This document shows, piece by piece, positions 1-8,035 of a stretch of DNA of 64,000 nt (positions are counted from its first letter, which is position 1; every line of letters begins with the position of its first letter). Position numbers and translations under genes: made by a program. The stretch is from Chromatocurvus sp046260765. GTDB lineage: Bacteria; Pseudomonadota; Gammaproteobacteria; Pseudomonadales; Halieaceae. The notes under the pieces were generated by a model that saw only the letters and a list, made by a program, of their open reading frames with translations, did no database searches and was not told the origin of the DNA. The stretch covers positions 1 through 64,000 of the forward strand of contig JBHEOO010000013.1 in the NCBI GenBank assembly GCA_046260765.1. The letters run 5' to 3'.

Positions 1-743
1 CCGGTGATGTCCTCGCGGTTGGCACGCCGGTAGACGGGGATCCGCGAGAAGCGCAGCGGGTCATCGGCATTCGCGGTCAGGAAATCGTCTACGGTGTCTT
101 CCTGTACAGCGGTTTTCACGACCATGCGCGGGGTCATGACGTCGTGTGCGGTGACTTCCCGAAAGCGCAGCAGGTTCTGGATAATCGAGGTCTCGCCGGC
201 CTCAAATACGCCATCCTTCTCTCCGATTTCTGCCAGCGCCAGGAACTCGGACCGGGTCAGCACGCTGGCGCTGTCGCCGTGGTTCATGCGCCGGGTGATG
301 AACTGGCAGGCCCAGACCAGCGGGTAAAGCAGCACGATAATCACGCGCAGTGACATTACCGTGAACGGCGCCAGGCGCTGCCACTGGTTCGCGCCGATGG
401 TTTTCGGAATGATTTCCGACAGGATCAGCACTGCCAGCGTCATCACTGCCGGGACTGCAAGGCCGGTAATCAGAGGATTGGCGTCGGCCCAGATAAGCGT
501 TGCCTGCTGGCCCACCCCGATGGCGCCCACGGTATGCGCGATGGTGTTGAGGGTAAGAATGGCCGCCAGCGGGCGGTCAATGTTCTGCTTGAAGGACTGT
601 AGATGCCGGCCGGTGGTGCGGCCCTCCTCGGCGGCGAGTCGCGCATAGGCCGGGGAGATACTGAGCAGGACGGCCTCCCACAGGGAGCAGAGAAAAGACG
701 TCACAATCGCGAGTAGAAAAAAAACGAGCAGCAGGCTGATCAT
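1..743 (-). CDS. CNNM/DUF21 membrane protein (partial, C-terminus off the left edge)
   Basis: The frame reads leftward from ATG at 743 and is still open at base 1. The N-terminus has several hydrophobic segments typical of the DUF21/CNNM transmembrane domain, including a conserved stretch with SEIIPKTIGA at about residues 109-118. Near residues 190-245 the first CBS domain begins (VMTPRMVV, then SRIPVY). Members of this family (CorC/YfjD/HlyC-like, eukaryotic CNNM) are inner-membrane proteins linked to Mg2+ or divalent cation efflux, with cytosolic CBS domains that bind nucleotide. The gene lies 64 bp downstream of gabD on the same strand with a stable hairpin between them. Family assignment is solid; the transported ion is not shown by the sequence. 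Confidence 0.88.
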   Translation of the reverse strand, partial: MISLLLVFFLLAIVTSFLCSLWEAVLLSISPAYARLAAEEGRTTGRHLQSFKQNIDRPLAAILTLNTIAHTVGAIGVGQQATLIWADANPLITGLAVPAVMTLAVLILSEIIPKTIGANQWQRLAPFTVMSLRVIIVLLYPLVWACQFITRRMNHGDSASVLTRSEFLALAEIGEKDGVFEAGETSIIQNLLRFREVTAHDVMTPRMVVKTAVQEDTVDDFLTANADDPLRFSRIPVYRRANREDIT

Positions 744-761
744 GTGGTGGTTCCCATAGAC

Positions 762-788
762 GGGGTCTGCCGCTGCCGCGGCGACCCC
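762..788 (-). other. GC-rich hairpin between gabD and the CNNM gene
   Basis: An inverted repeat is visible: GGGGTC (762-767) pairs with GACCCC (783-788) and GCCGC (769-773) pairs with GCGGC (778-782), with a 4-base loop and one bulged base. There is no T tract on either side, so it is not a classical Rho-independent terminator. It may be a transcript-stabilising or partially terminating structure in the 64-bp gap after gabD. Confidence 0.4.
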
Positions 789-807
789 GGCGTCATGCGC
801 ACAGCTG

Positions 808-2271
808 TCAGCGTGACAGACCCCCCATCAGCATGTACTTGATCTCGACGTAGTCGTCGATACCGTAAACGGAGCCCTCACGGCCCGAACCGGATTCTTT
901 AATGCCGCCAAACGGCGCCATGGCGTTGGAGATAATCCCTTCGTTGATGCCGACGATGCCGTACTCGAGCGCTTCGCCGACGCGCCAGACGCGACCGATA
1001 TCCCGCGTGTAAAAGTAGGACGCAAGTCCGAACTCTGTATCGTTGGCCAGGGCAATTGCTTCGTCTTCATCGGCAAAGCGCGTGACCGGCGCCACCGGTC
1101 CGAAAATCTCGTTGCGAAACACCGGCATGTCGGCGGTGACATCGGTAAGCACCGTCGGCTGATAAAAGTAGCCGCGCAATTCGTGCATGCCGCCGCCAAG
1201 GGCGACGCCGGCGCCGGCGGCAACGCTGTCATCCACCAGCTTGCTCACGTCATCGACTGCCTGCCTGTTGATCAGGGGGCCAATGGTCACGCCGTCCTCC
1301 ATGCCGTCGCCGACCTTCAGAGCTTCGGTGGCGCGGACCAGTTTTTCTACAAACGCATCGTAAATGCTGTCCTGAACAATCAGACGGTTTGAGCAGACGC
1401 AGGTCTGTCCTGCATTGCGGTATTTGGACACCATTGCGCCTTCCACGGCAGCGTCGAGATCGGCGTCCTCGAAGACGATGAATGGCGCATTGCCGCCGAG
1501 CTCCATAGAGGTCTTCTTCACGGTTCCCGCACACTGTTCAATCAGCATCTTGCCCACGGGCGTGGAGCCGGTAAAGGTCAGCTTGCGAACAATCGGATTG
1601 GAGGTGAGTTCGCCGCCAATATCCCGGGCGCTGCCCGCCACAACGTTGATCACACCGTCGGGCACGCCGGCCCTGCTGGCGAGTTCGCACATGGCAAACG
1701 CCGACAGAGGGGTCTCGGTGGCCGGCTTGATGACAATGCTGCAGCCCGCGGCAAGCGCCGGTGCGGCCTTCCGCGCGATCATGGCGTTGGGAAAATTCCA
1801 GGGTGTTATTGCAGCGACCACGCCTACCGGCTGGCGAATGCAGACGATGCGCCTGTCCGCCGCCGGTCCCGGAATCACGTCGCCGTTGATGCGCTTGGCC
1901 TGCTCGGCAAACCATTCCACGTAGGAGGCCCCGTAGGCGATTTCGCCGCGGGACTCCGCCAGCGGCTTGCCCTGCTCGGCGGTCATGATCAGGGCCAGAT
2001 CCTCCTGATTCGCCATCAGCAGGTTGAACCACGCCCGCAGAATGTCAGATCGCTCCTTGGCGGGGGCTGATTTCCACGCTCTCATGGCGAGGTCTGCGAC
2101 CTCAATGGCGCGACGTGTGTCGGCCACGCCGGCTTTTGCCACTTCGGCGATCGTCTCACCGTTTACCGGGTTGGTGACGGCAAAGGATTCGCCGCTATCG
2201 GCGTCCGACCAGCGGCCGTCGATGTAGACGCCGGTTTGCAAAAGTGAGGGATCTTTCAGGCTGAGTGGCAT
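808..2271 (-). CDS. gabD: NAD(P)-dependent succinate-semialdehyde dehydrogenase
   Basis: A 487-residue aldehyde dehydrogenase that oxidises succinate semialdehyde to succinate in GABA breakdown. Visible motifs are the cofactor region TPWNFPNAMIARK, the general-base glutamate in MELGGNAPF, the catalytic cysteine in GQTCVCSNR and the C-terminal KESGSGREGS signature. The paired cysteines (CVC) match the arrangement of the SSADH subgroup. The start at 2271 (MPLSLKDPS) is chosen because GAGGA lies about 7 bp upstream; a start at 2304 would read through the heptamer repeat tract. No gabT or gabP is adjacent. It sits between pspF and the CNNM gene, all on the minus strand. The exact aldehyde substrate is inferred from family resemblance. 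Confidence 0.9.
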   Translation of the reverse strand: MPLSLKDPSLLQTGVYIDGRWSDADSGESFAVTNPVNGETIAEVAKAGVADTRRAIEVADLAMRAWKSAPAKERSDILRAWFNLLMANQEDLALIMTAEQGKPLAESRGEIAYGASYVEWFAEQAKRINGDVIPGPAADRRIVCIRQPVGVVAAITPWNFPNAMIARKAAPALAAGCSIVIKPATETPLSAFAMCELASRAGVPDGVINVVAGSARDIGGELTSNPIVRKLTFTGSTPVGKMLIEQCAGTVKKTSMELGGNAPFIVFEDADLDAAVEGAMVSKYRNAGQTCVCSNRLIVQDSIYDAFVEKLVRATEALKVGDGMEDGVTIGPLINRQAVDDVSKLVDDSVAAGAGVALGGGMHELRGYFYQPTVLTDVTADMPVFRNEIFGPVAPVTRFADEDEAIALANDTEFGLASYFYTRDIGRVWRVGEALEYGIVGINEGIISNAMAPFGGIKESGSGREGSVYGIDDYVEIKYMLMGGLSR

Positions 2272-2275
2272 GCTG

Positions 2276-2303
2276 CGTTCCTCGTTGCTAGTTGCTCGTT
2301 GCA
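2276..2303. repeat. Heptameric tandem repeat (four 7-bp units)
   Basis: Four consecutive 7-base units read CGTTCCT, CGTTGCT, AGTTGCT, CGTTGCA on the plus strand. The tract lies in the 63-bp gap between pspF and gabD and abuts the gabD start, so the first unit contains the gabD ribosome binding site. Two other tracts with 7-bp character occur in this window (22789-22820 and 55281-55347). Confidence 0.7.
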
Positions 2304-2334
2304 AGTGTGGGTCGAGCTGTCTTTCGCTGTGTAC

Positions 2335-3393
2335 TCAGCTTCGCTCTCGCGGGCTCCGGGACCGCAGGCCGTGCTTGCGCACCAGGCCACGCAGGGCGTC
2401 GTAGCTGAGTCTGAGCGACTCGGCAGCCATTTTTTGATTGTAGCTGTTCTCCGCCAGGCTTGCCTCCACCAGGCGGCGCTCTTCTTTCTGAAGGTGCTGA
2501 CGCAGGTCAATGGGAAGTGTCGCAGACCTGGCGCTGGGAATTGCGTCGGTATCTTCAGGCCGCGAGGGTGTCGTATCCTGCGCGTCCGCGTCCGCGTCCG
2601 GTCCGTGTGCCGATCCGGCGAAAGGGGATCGGAACGGATCGAGTACGACCGCGCCGACAGGTCTGTCCGGCTGCCCCCAACGGTACACCGAACGTTCGAC
2701 CGCGTTTTTCAGTTCGCGGATATTGCCGGGCCAGGAGTGCGTCAGCAGCGCTGCCAGCGCCCCAGGCGAGAAGCCCGGAAATAGCGGCCAGCCCAGCTCT
2801 GCACTCATCTGCACCGCAAAATGTTGTGCCAGTTCCTCAATGTCCTCTTTTCGTTGACGCAGCGCGGGTAGATGCAGCACGTCAAAGCTCAGCCGATCGA
2901 GCAGGTCGTGACGGAAGCGGTTTTCCGCAGCCAGCGCGGGCAGATCGGCGTGGGTGGCGGCGATAATTCGAACATCCACCTGCAGGGTTTCCTGGCCACC
3001 CAGTCGCTCGAATTCTCCGTACTCCACCAGTCTGAGTAGCTTCTCCTGCAGCCGTGCCGAGGTCGTGGCAAGCTCGTCCAGGAACAGGGTGCCGCCGTCT
3101 GCGCGTTCAAAGCGGCCGCGCCGCCGCTGGGTGGCACCGGTGAAGGCGCCCGATTCATGTCCGAACAACTCAGACTCCAGCAGCGACTCTGCCATTGCGG
3201 CGCAGTTCACCTTGACGTAAGGAGCTTCCCATCGGGGTGAAAGAAAGTGCAGTCGTTCCGCAGCGAGTTCCTTGCCGGTCCCGCGTTCACCGACGATGAG
3301 CACTGGCCGGTTGATCGCGGCAAGATCCGACAGACGCTCCAGCGCCGCGGCAAGGGTGGGGGACTGTCCGATAATACTGTCCTGGGTACGCAT
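2335..3393 (-). CDS. pspF: Sigma-54-dependent psp operon activator PspF
   Basis: A 352-residue AAA+ enhancer-binding protein that activates the divergent pspABC operon with sigma-54 RNA polymerase. It has Walker A GERGTGKE (35-42), the sigma-54 contact loop GAFTGA (82-87), Walker B GGTLFLDEL, and a C-terminal Fis-type helix-turn-helix (NQKMAAESLRLSYDALRGLV). As in E. coli PspF there is no N-terminal receiver domain: the AAA+ module starts almost at the first residue, so control is by PspA binding. It is divergent from pspA, 231 bp apart. Between the AAA+ core and the HTH is a low-complexity linker rich in Asp, Pro and Ser. Very high confidence from whole-length similarity and synteny. Confidence 0.96.
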   Translation of the reverse strand: MRTQDSIIGQSPTLAAALERLSDLAAINRPVLIVGERGTGKELAAERLHFLSPRWEAPYVKVNCAAMAESLLESELFGHESGAFTGATQRRRGRFERADGGTLFLDELATTSARLQEKLLRLVEYGEFERLGGQETLQVDVRIIAATHADLPALAAENRFRHDLLDRLSFDVLHLPALRQRKEDIEELAQHFAVQMSAELGWPLFPGFSPGALAALLTHSWPGNIRELKNAVERSVYRWGQPDRPVGAVVLDPFRSPFAGSAHGPDADADAQDTTPSRPEDTDAIPSARSATLPIDLRQHLQKEERRLVEASLAENSYNQKMAAESLRLSYDALRGLVRKHGLRSRSPRERS

Positions 3394-3524
3394 CCGGTAA
3401 ATATAGCTCTACAAGGTCTATAAAACCTTAAAATCTGGTAAAAAATACATTTATTCGGGATCATTACGAAGAGTGTTTCGAGAATTAAGCTTCAAGATTG
3501 TGTTAAATATAGATATAAAAATAC

Positions 3525-3540
3525 TGGCATGTCTTGTGCA
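3525..3540 (+). promoter_or_regulatory. Sigma-54 (-24/-12) promoter of pspABC
   Basis: TGGCAT at 3525-3530 and TGTGCA at 3535-3540 give the GG (3526-3527) - 10 bases - GC (3538-3539) spacing required for sigma-54. Predicted transcription start is near 3551, about 75 bp before the pspA ATG. The DNA from about 3420 to 3520 is strikingly AT-rich for this genome, which fits an IHF site and PspF upstream activating sequences, although I cannot assign individual sites. Confidence 0.82.
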
Positions 3541-3624
3541 AATATTATTGAGTGGGCCGGCATTCTGGCGGCATAACGCATCAGTCATACAGCCCTCGCG
3601 TCGGGGGACACAAGGAGCAGCTTC

Positions 3625-4323
3625 ATGGGTATCTTTTCGCGCATGACCGATATCATCAACTCGAACCTCAACGCGCTGCTCGACAGCGCGGAGGATCCAC
3701 AAAAGATGATCCGTTTGATTATTCAGGAAATGGAAGACACGCTGGTGGAGGTGCGAAGTTCCTCCGCGAGGGTGATTGCCGATCGCAAACAGGCGGCCCG
3801 CCGTCTTGAGCAGGTGCGTGAGGAGGCCGCCAATTGGGAAGAGAAAGCGCGTCTCGCCATCAGCAAGGGTCGCGATGATCTGGCCCGCGCTGCACTGCAG
3901 GAAAAGCGTGAACTGGAGAGCGACGTCCGGGCTGTGGAAGAAGAAATGGCGGCCACCGATGAGCATGTCGCGCATCTGAACATGGAGATCGCCCAGCTGC
4001 AGCAGAAACTGAGCGACGCCAAGGCCAAGCAGAAAGCCCTGGTAATGCGCACGGCCACTGTGGAGTCGCGCATCAAGGTAAAGAGACAGGTCAACCGTGA
4101 GGCGCTGGACGATGCCTTTGACCGTTTTGCGCAGTTTGAGCGGCGGATGGATAATCTGGAGAGTCAGCTCGAGGTAATGGACATCGGCCGCGATGTATCG
4201 CCGGGACTCGCCGCGGAGATAGACGCACTGCAGGAAGACGAGCGCATCAATCGTGAACTGGAGCGGCTGCGTGCCGAGGTGACTGGCCAGCAGCCGGACC
4301 ACGAGAAAAAAGACCAGGCCTGA
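3625..4323 (+). CDS. pspA: Phage shock protein A (ESCRT-III-like membrane stress effector)
   Basis: A 232-residue, almost wholly helical protein. The N-terminal amphipathic helix MGIFSRMTDIINSNLNALLD is the membrane-binding segment known for PspA; the rest is charged coiled coil (IQEMEDTLVEVRSS, ELESDVRAVEEEM and so on). PspA binds and inhibits PspF and, on envelope stress, assembles on the inner membrane to limit proton leakage. An AAGGAG ribosome site precedes the ATG. It is the first gene of pspABC behind the sigma-54 promoter. Confidence 0.96.
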   Translation: MGIFSRMTDIINSNLNALLDSAEDPQKMIRLIIQEMEDTLVEVRSSSARVIADRKQAARRLEQVREEAANWEEKARLAISKGRDDLARAALQEKRELESDVRAVEEEMAATDEHVAHLNMEIAQLQQKLSDAKAKQKALVMRTATVESRIKVKRQVNREALDDAFDRFAQFERRMDNLESQLEVMDIGRDVSPGLAAEIDALQEDERINRELERLRAEVTGQQPDHEKKDQA

Positions 4324-4347
4324 TGGCCGAGGGGAGAGGACTCAACG

Positions 4348-4635
4348 ATGGAATTCTGGCAATTCATGAGTATCCCGTCGATCCTGTTCGTCGTTGTTGT
4401 GGCGCCGATCTGGATCGTCATGCACTACCGCAGCGTAAACCGCTCGAGTCGAAGCCTGAACAGCGAGGACCTGGAGCGCATCGAGCAGATGCTGGTGACG
4501 GTGGATCGCCTGACCGACCGCATTGAAACGCTGGAATCCATTCTCGATGGGGATCACCGGGACTGGCGCGGACAGGCTGGCCGCCAGAGCGGTGAACAGT
4601 CACAGGCCAAACAGGAGAAACGCTATGACGCATGA
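4348..4635 (+). CDS. pspB: Phage shock protein B
   Basis: A 95-residue inner-membrane protein: one N-terminal transmembrane helix (about residues 8-25, IPSILFVVVVAPIWIVM) followed by a cytosolic coiled coil containing LERIEQMLVTVDRLTDRIE. PspB acts with PspC to relieve PspA inhibition of PspF. It is somewhat longer than E. coli PspB (74 residues) because of a polar C-terminal tail. Its last codons overlap the start of pspC by 11 bp, which suggests coupled translation. Confidence 0.93.
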   Translation: MEFWQFMSIPSILFVVVVAPIWIVMHYRSVNRSSRSLNSEDLERIEQMLVTVDRLTDRIETLESILDGDHRDWRGQAGRQSGEQSQAKQEKRYDA

Positions 4636-5155
4636 CCGATACGACAGAAACCAACCCCGGAACGGGCAGCGCGAGACGCTGGACACCTTTCGCGCGCGCA
4701 AGCGTCGGGGCTGGGATCTCGGGCTCTACCGCAATACGCGAAGCGGCAAAGTGGCAGGCGTTGCGGCTGGCATCGCCGATTACTGGGATGTCGCACACTG
4801 GGTGGTGCGGCTTCTGTGGATCGCCGCCTTTCTGTTCACCGGCACGCTGTCCCTGTGGGCCTACCTGGCTGGCTGGCTGCTGCTCGCGCCGCGACGTGAT
4901 CATGCAGCGGACGCCGTGGATGCCAGTGATACCTGGGTCGCCGGTGGAGAAGGGAGTGCCGGTGCCGCCATGGAATACGACGAGGATCGGCACGATTTTC
5001 GTCCGCGCAAGGCATTTCGCTACAGTGACAGCGCGAGTCAGCGGCTGCGCAAGGCCCAGGAGCGGCTCGATGCGGCGAGCGCGCGGGTTCAACGCATGGA
5101 GACTTACGTCACGTCCCGTCAATACGCGCTGAACAAGGAATTCTCGCGGCTGTGA
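4625..5155 (+). CDS. pspC: Phage shock protein C, with long C-terminal extension
   Basis: A 176-residue PspC-domain protein. The conserved core lies at about residues 30-90: the GLYRNTRSGKVAGVAAGIADYW segment (soluble part) followed by a transmembrane stretch around LWIAAFLFTGTLSLWAYLAGW. After the core comes about 85 residues of polar and coiled-coil sequence (SASQRLRKAQERLDAASARV), making it clearly longer than E. coli PspC (119 residues). The start at 4625 is preferred over 4523 because AGGAGA sits 7-8 bp upstream and the core begins soon after. It senses envelope stress with PspB. No pspD or pspG follows. Confidence 0.93.
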   Translation: MTHDRYDRNQPRNGQRETLDTFRARKRRGWDLGLYRNTRSGKVAGVAAGIADYWDVAHWVVRLLWIAAFLFTGTLSLWAYLAGWLLLAPRRDHAADAVDASDTWVAGGEGSAGAAMEYDEDRHDFRPRKAFRYSDSASQRLRKAQERLDAASARVQRMETYVTSRQYALNKEFSRL

Positions 5156-5292
5156 GGCCACGCCCTTCTGGTGTGCGGCAGCGGTGTGCGCTAGCCACTT
5201 TCAGCAGATGATGAATCTGCGCTATGCTCCGGCCCGTAAATAAAAACAGCTTGTCGCAGTAAGTGAAGCGCACACAGCGCCGGAGGTAAACA

Positions 5293-6117
5293 TTGGATTA
5301 TTCAGGTCTGGCTTCAGCGGCTGAGGGACCGCTGCCGCCGCCGGCCGCCATGTCAGTCGACATGCCGCCACCCCATCCACTATTGGCGCTGACCGAGATA
5401 CACCGGGTCGTGATCGAGGCGGCATCACTTTCTCTAGCGGCGCGATTTCTTGATCGGGCGCCACGAGGCGATGGCCATCCGGTTATGGTTCTGCCGGGTT
5501 TTCTTGGCTCCGATGGCTACACAGCATCGCTGCGCCGCTATCTTACGCGACAGGGTTACGCCGTCCATGGCTGGGGGCTGGGGCGCAACCTGGGGCCGCG
5601 AGAGGGTGTACTGGAAGGATTGCTGGAACGCATTGATTTTCTTGGTGATCGCTACGGATGTCCGGTGTCTTTGATTGGACACAGCCTCGGCGGCATTTTC
5701 GCAAGGGAGCTGGCGCGGGAGGCCCCGGCCCGGGTTCGCCAGGTGATTTCCCTGGGCAGTCCTTTTGGAGAAGGCCGCTGGACAGGCTCCTACCCCTCAC
5801 GCCTTTTTTCGAGTCTTAACCCCCCCGAGGAAATTCCGGTCGCCGAGGATTTCCTGCCCAATGCCCCTCCTGTACCCACGACCGCTGTCTACTCACGGGG
5901 AGATGGCATCGTCAACTGGCGAACAGCGCGCCAGCATCCGGAATTCGGACATGCGCATGCCCAGAGCATCGAGGTCCGCGGCAGTCACTGCGGCATGACG
6001 CTGAACCCGTCAGTATGGTTCCTGCTCGCCGAGCGCCTGTCGCAGCCCGCAGACGACTGGCGGCCATTCGAGCGGCGTAGCTGGACTGCGCTCATTTACC
6101 CTGCCGCAGCCGATTGA
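5293..6117 (+). CDS. Alpha/beta-hydrolase (lipase/esterase-like)
   Basis: A 274-residue alpha/beta-hydrolase starting at TTG 5293, with GGAGG 7 bp upstream. The oxyanion region is PVMVLPGFLGSDGY and the nucleophile elbow is GHSLGG; further down come VYSRGDGIVNW (acid region) and a histidine in VRGSHCGM. The layout resembles PGAP1/lecithin-cholesterol-acyltransferase-like bacterial hydrolases. No signal peptide is evident, so it is probably cytosolic. It follows pspC by 137 bp; that gap has a short inverted repeat (GCAGAT/ATCTGC at 5204-5220) but no T tract. Substrate unknown. Confidence 0.8.
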   Translation: MDYSGLASAAEGPLPPPAAMSVDMPPPHPLLALTEIHRVVIEAASLSLAARFLDRAPRGDGHPVMVLPGFLGSDGYTASLRRYLTRQGYAVHGWGLGRNLGPREGVLEGLLERIDFLGDRYGCPVSLIGHSLGGIFARELAREAPARVRQVISLGSPFGEGRWTGSYPSRLFSSLNPPEEIPVAEDFLPNAPPVPTTAVYSRGDGIVNWRTARQHPEFGHAHAQSIEVRGSHCGMTLNPSVWFLLAERLSQPADDWRPFERRSWTALIYPAAAD

Positions 6118-6126
6118 CGCGACGAC

Positions 6127-6978
6127 TCAGTCCGAGCCGTGCAAGTGCGCCGCGTGGAAAGCAATGTGCTCCCCGATGAAGCTGGCGATAAAGTAGTAGC
6201 TGTGATCGTAGCCCGGATGATAGTTCACTGACGCCTGGTATCCGGTGTCCGCACAGGCGCTTTCAAAAAGTTGGGTTTTCAGCTGTCCGTTGAGAAAATT
6301 GTCCGCTTCACCCTGATCAATGCGCAGGGGTTTCTGCGCCGCGCCGCCGCGCACCAGTTCGGTGGCATCCCAGTGTTTCCAGATGTCGCGATCGCCGCCG
6401 AGATAGTTGTGCAGTGCCTTCTCGCCCCAGGGGCAATGACTCGGCGCAACAATCGGTGCGAAGGCCGACAGGCTGACCCAGCTCTCGGGGTTGCGCAGGC
6501 CTATCACAAGAGCGCCGTGTCCACCCATGGAGTGCCCCATCAGGCCAGCCCTGATCGGGTTGATGGGAAGTTCCGCCGCGATGAGTGTTGGCAGCTCTGC
6601 CTGAATGTACTCATACATCCGGTAGTGGCTGGACCAGGGTTCCTGTGTCGCGTTGACGTAGAATCCCGCACCAATGCCGAAATCCCAGGCGCCATCCGGA
6701 TCGTCCGGAACGCCGTCACCCCGTGGGCTGGTGTCGGGTGCGACCAGCGCCACACCCTGTTCCGCCGCGTAGCGCTGTGCTCCGGCCTTGGTCATGAAGT
6801 TTTCATCCGTGCAGGTCAGTCCGGACAGGAACCATATGGCGGGTACCTTGGCACGCGATGCCTGCGGCGGCAGGTAGGCCGAAAACTGCATGTCACAGCC
6901 CAGTGTCCTCGAACGGTGCCGGAATCTGAGTTGCTCGCCGTCAAAGCAGCGGGTTCGGCTGATTTCCTCGAGCGTCAT
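6127..6978 (-). CDS. fghA: S-formylglutathione hydrolase
   Basis: A 283-residue esterase-D-family enzyme that hydrolyses S-formylglutathione to formate and glutathione, the second step of glutathione-dependent formaldehyde detoxification. Motifs: WFLSGLTCTDENF, APDTSPRG, nucleophile elbow GHSMGGHGA and the histidine in PGYDHSYYF. The start at 6978 (MTLEEISRT) is chosen because AGAGG is positioned upstream and the family begins here; the frame extends further upstream but is not conserved-looking. The usual partner, glutathione-dependent formaldehyde dehydrogenase (adhC/frmA), is not adjacent. It is convergent with the 5293 hydrolase (9 bp apart) and divergent from the one at 7138. Confidence 0.93.
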   Translation of the reverse strand: MTLEEISRTRCFDGEQLRFRHRSRTLGCDMQFSAYLPPQASRAKVPAIWFLSGLTCTDENFMTKAGAQRYAAEQGVALVAPDTSPRGDGVPDDPDGAWDFGIGAGFYVNATQEPWSSHYRMYEYIQAELPTLIAAELPINPIRAGLMGHSMGGHGALVIGLRNPESWVSLSAFAPIVAPSHCPWGEKALHNYLGGDRDIWKHWDATELVRGGAAQKPLRIDQGEADNFLNGQLKTQLFESACADTGYQASVNYHPGYDHSYYFIASFIGEHIAFHAAHLHGSD

Positions 6979-7137
6979 TGAAGCCTCTTTCCCAAAAGTT
7001 TTGCACCACAGTATACCTGTCTGTGAATCCCTCGCGGGAGCGGGTTTGCGAGCGTCGGGTGAGGCGCAGCAGGCATGGGCAGACAGACGCTTTTGCTTTA
7101 CGCTGCGCAACGGATGCACAGGTAGCGAGGACAGTAG

Positions 7138-7962
7138 ATGCAGGCGCGTTGGGAAACATTCGGCGGCTCGGGAAACCCCCTGGTTTTCGCACATGCAAAT
7201 GGTTATCCGCCCGGAAGCTACCGACAGCTTTTGCAGCCACTCAGCGAGCATTACAGCGTGTCTGCCGTTCGGCACCGCCCCCTCTGGGGAGATCCGCACC
7301 CGCCGCTTCGCCTGCGCTGGCAGCTCTTTGCCAGCGACCTGATTGACGCCCTCAAGGCGCATCACGATGCGCCCATCTGGTTGCTCGGCCACTCTCTCGG
7401 TGCTGTGGTGGGACTACTCGCTGCTGCTCGCGAGCCGGCGCTCTTCCGGGGGCTTGTGCTGCTTGACCCCGTATTTCTGCCCACGCGTTTTGTCGTCGGC
7501 GTGGCGTTGACGCCTCGCTCACGGCTGCGCCAGATGCCGATGATCCGCCGTGCGCTCGCGCGTCCAGATCAGTTTCCCGACGCGCAGGCAGCATTCGACT
7601 TTTATCGCGGGAAGCGCGCCTTTGCCAATTTCAGTGATGACGCGCTGAGTGATTATGTGGGCGCGAGTACTGCCCCGGCGAATGACGCGGGCATAAAGCT
7701 GGTATTCCCGCCGGCGTGGGAGGCGGGTATCTATGGCTCAGCGCCCTGGGTATGGCCGACCCTGAAACGCGTTTCGCTCCCGGTTCTCGGCCTGCGTGGC
7801 AGCGACTCGCAAACGCTGTCCGCAGCTGCATTCCGGCGCTGGGGACGCGTACAGCCGCAGGCTGAGTTACATACCGTGCCCGGCGGTCATCTGTTCCCGT
7901 TGGAACATCCCCGGTCCACGGCGGAGCAGATTCTCAGGTATCTTGGGCGGCATGCAGGCTGA
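7138..7962 (+). CDS. Alpha/beta-hydrolase
   Basis: A 274-residue alpha/beta-hydrolase with N-terminal VFAHANGYPPGSY (oxyanion region), nucleophile elbow LLGHSLGAVVG and a C-terminal histidine in VPGGHLFPLEHP. GAGGA lies about 7 bp before the ATG. No signal peptide. This proline-rich HANGYPP variety is common in gammaproteobacteria and usually annotated only as alpha/beta-hydrolase. It is divergent from fghA with 159 bp between. Substrate unknown. Confidence 0.82.
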   Translation: MQARWETFGGSGNPLVFAHANGYPPGSYRQLLQPLSEHYSVSAVRHRPLWGDPHPPLRLRWQLFASDLIDALKAHHDAPIWLLGHSLGAVVGLLAAAREPALFRGLVLLDPVFLPTRFVVGVALTPRSRLRQMPMIRRALARPDQFPDAQAAFDFYRGKRAFANFSDDALSDYVGASTAPANDAGIKLVFPPAWEAGIYGSAPWVWPTLKRVSLPVLGLRGSDSQTLSAAAFRRWGRVQPQAELHTVPGGHLFPLEHPRSTAEQILRYLGRHAG

Positions 7963-8035
7963 CTGAATTCAGGCCTGTACAGCCCTTCAGGGGGATTGGA
8001 TTGAAACGCCCGCCGGGCGGCAGAAAGGAGAGAAC

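Noticed and set aside
3451..4302. Open frame of 283 codons antisense to pspA
   Set aside because: Starts within pspA and spans the sigma-54 promoter; pspA is clearly the real gene.
5204..5220. Inverted repeat GCAGAT/ATCTGC after pspC as a terminator
   Set aside because: Only 6-bp arms and no T tract follows; too weak to call.
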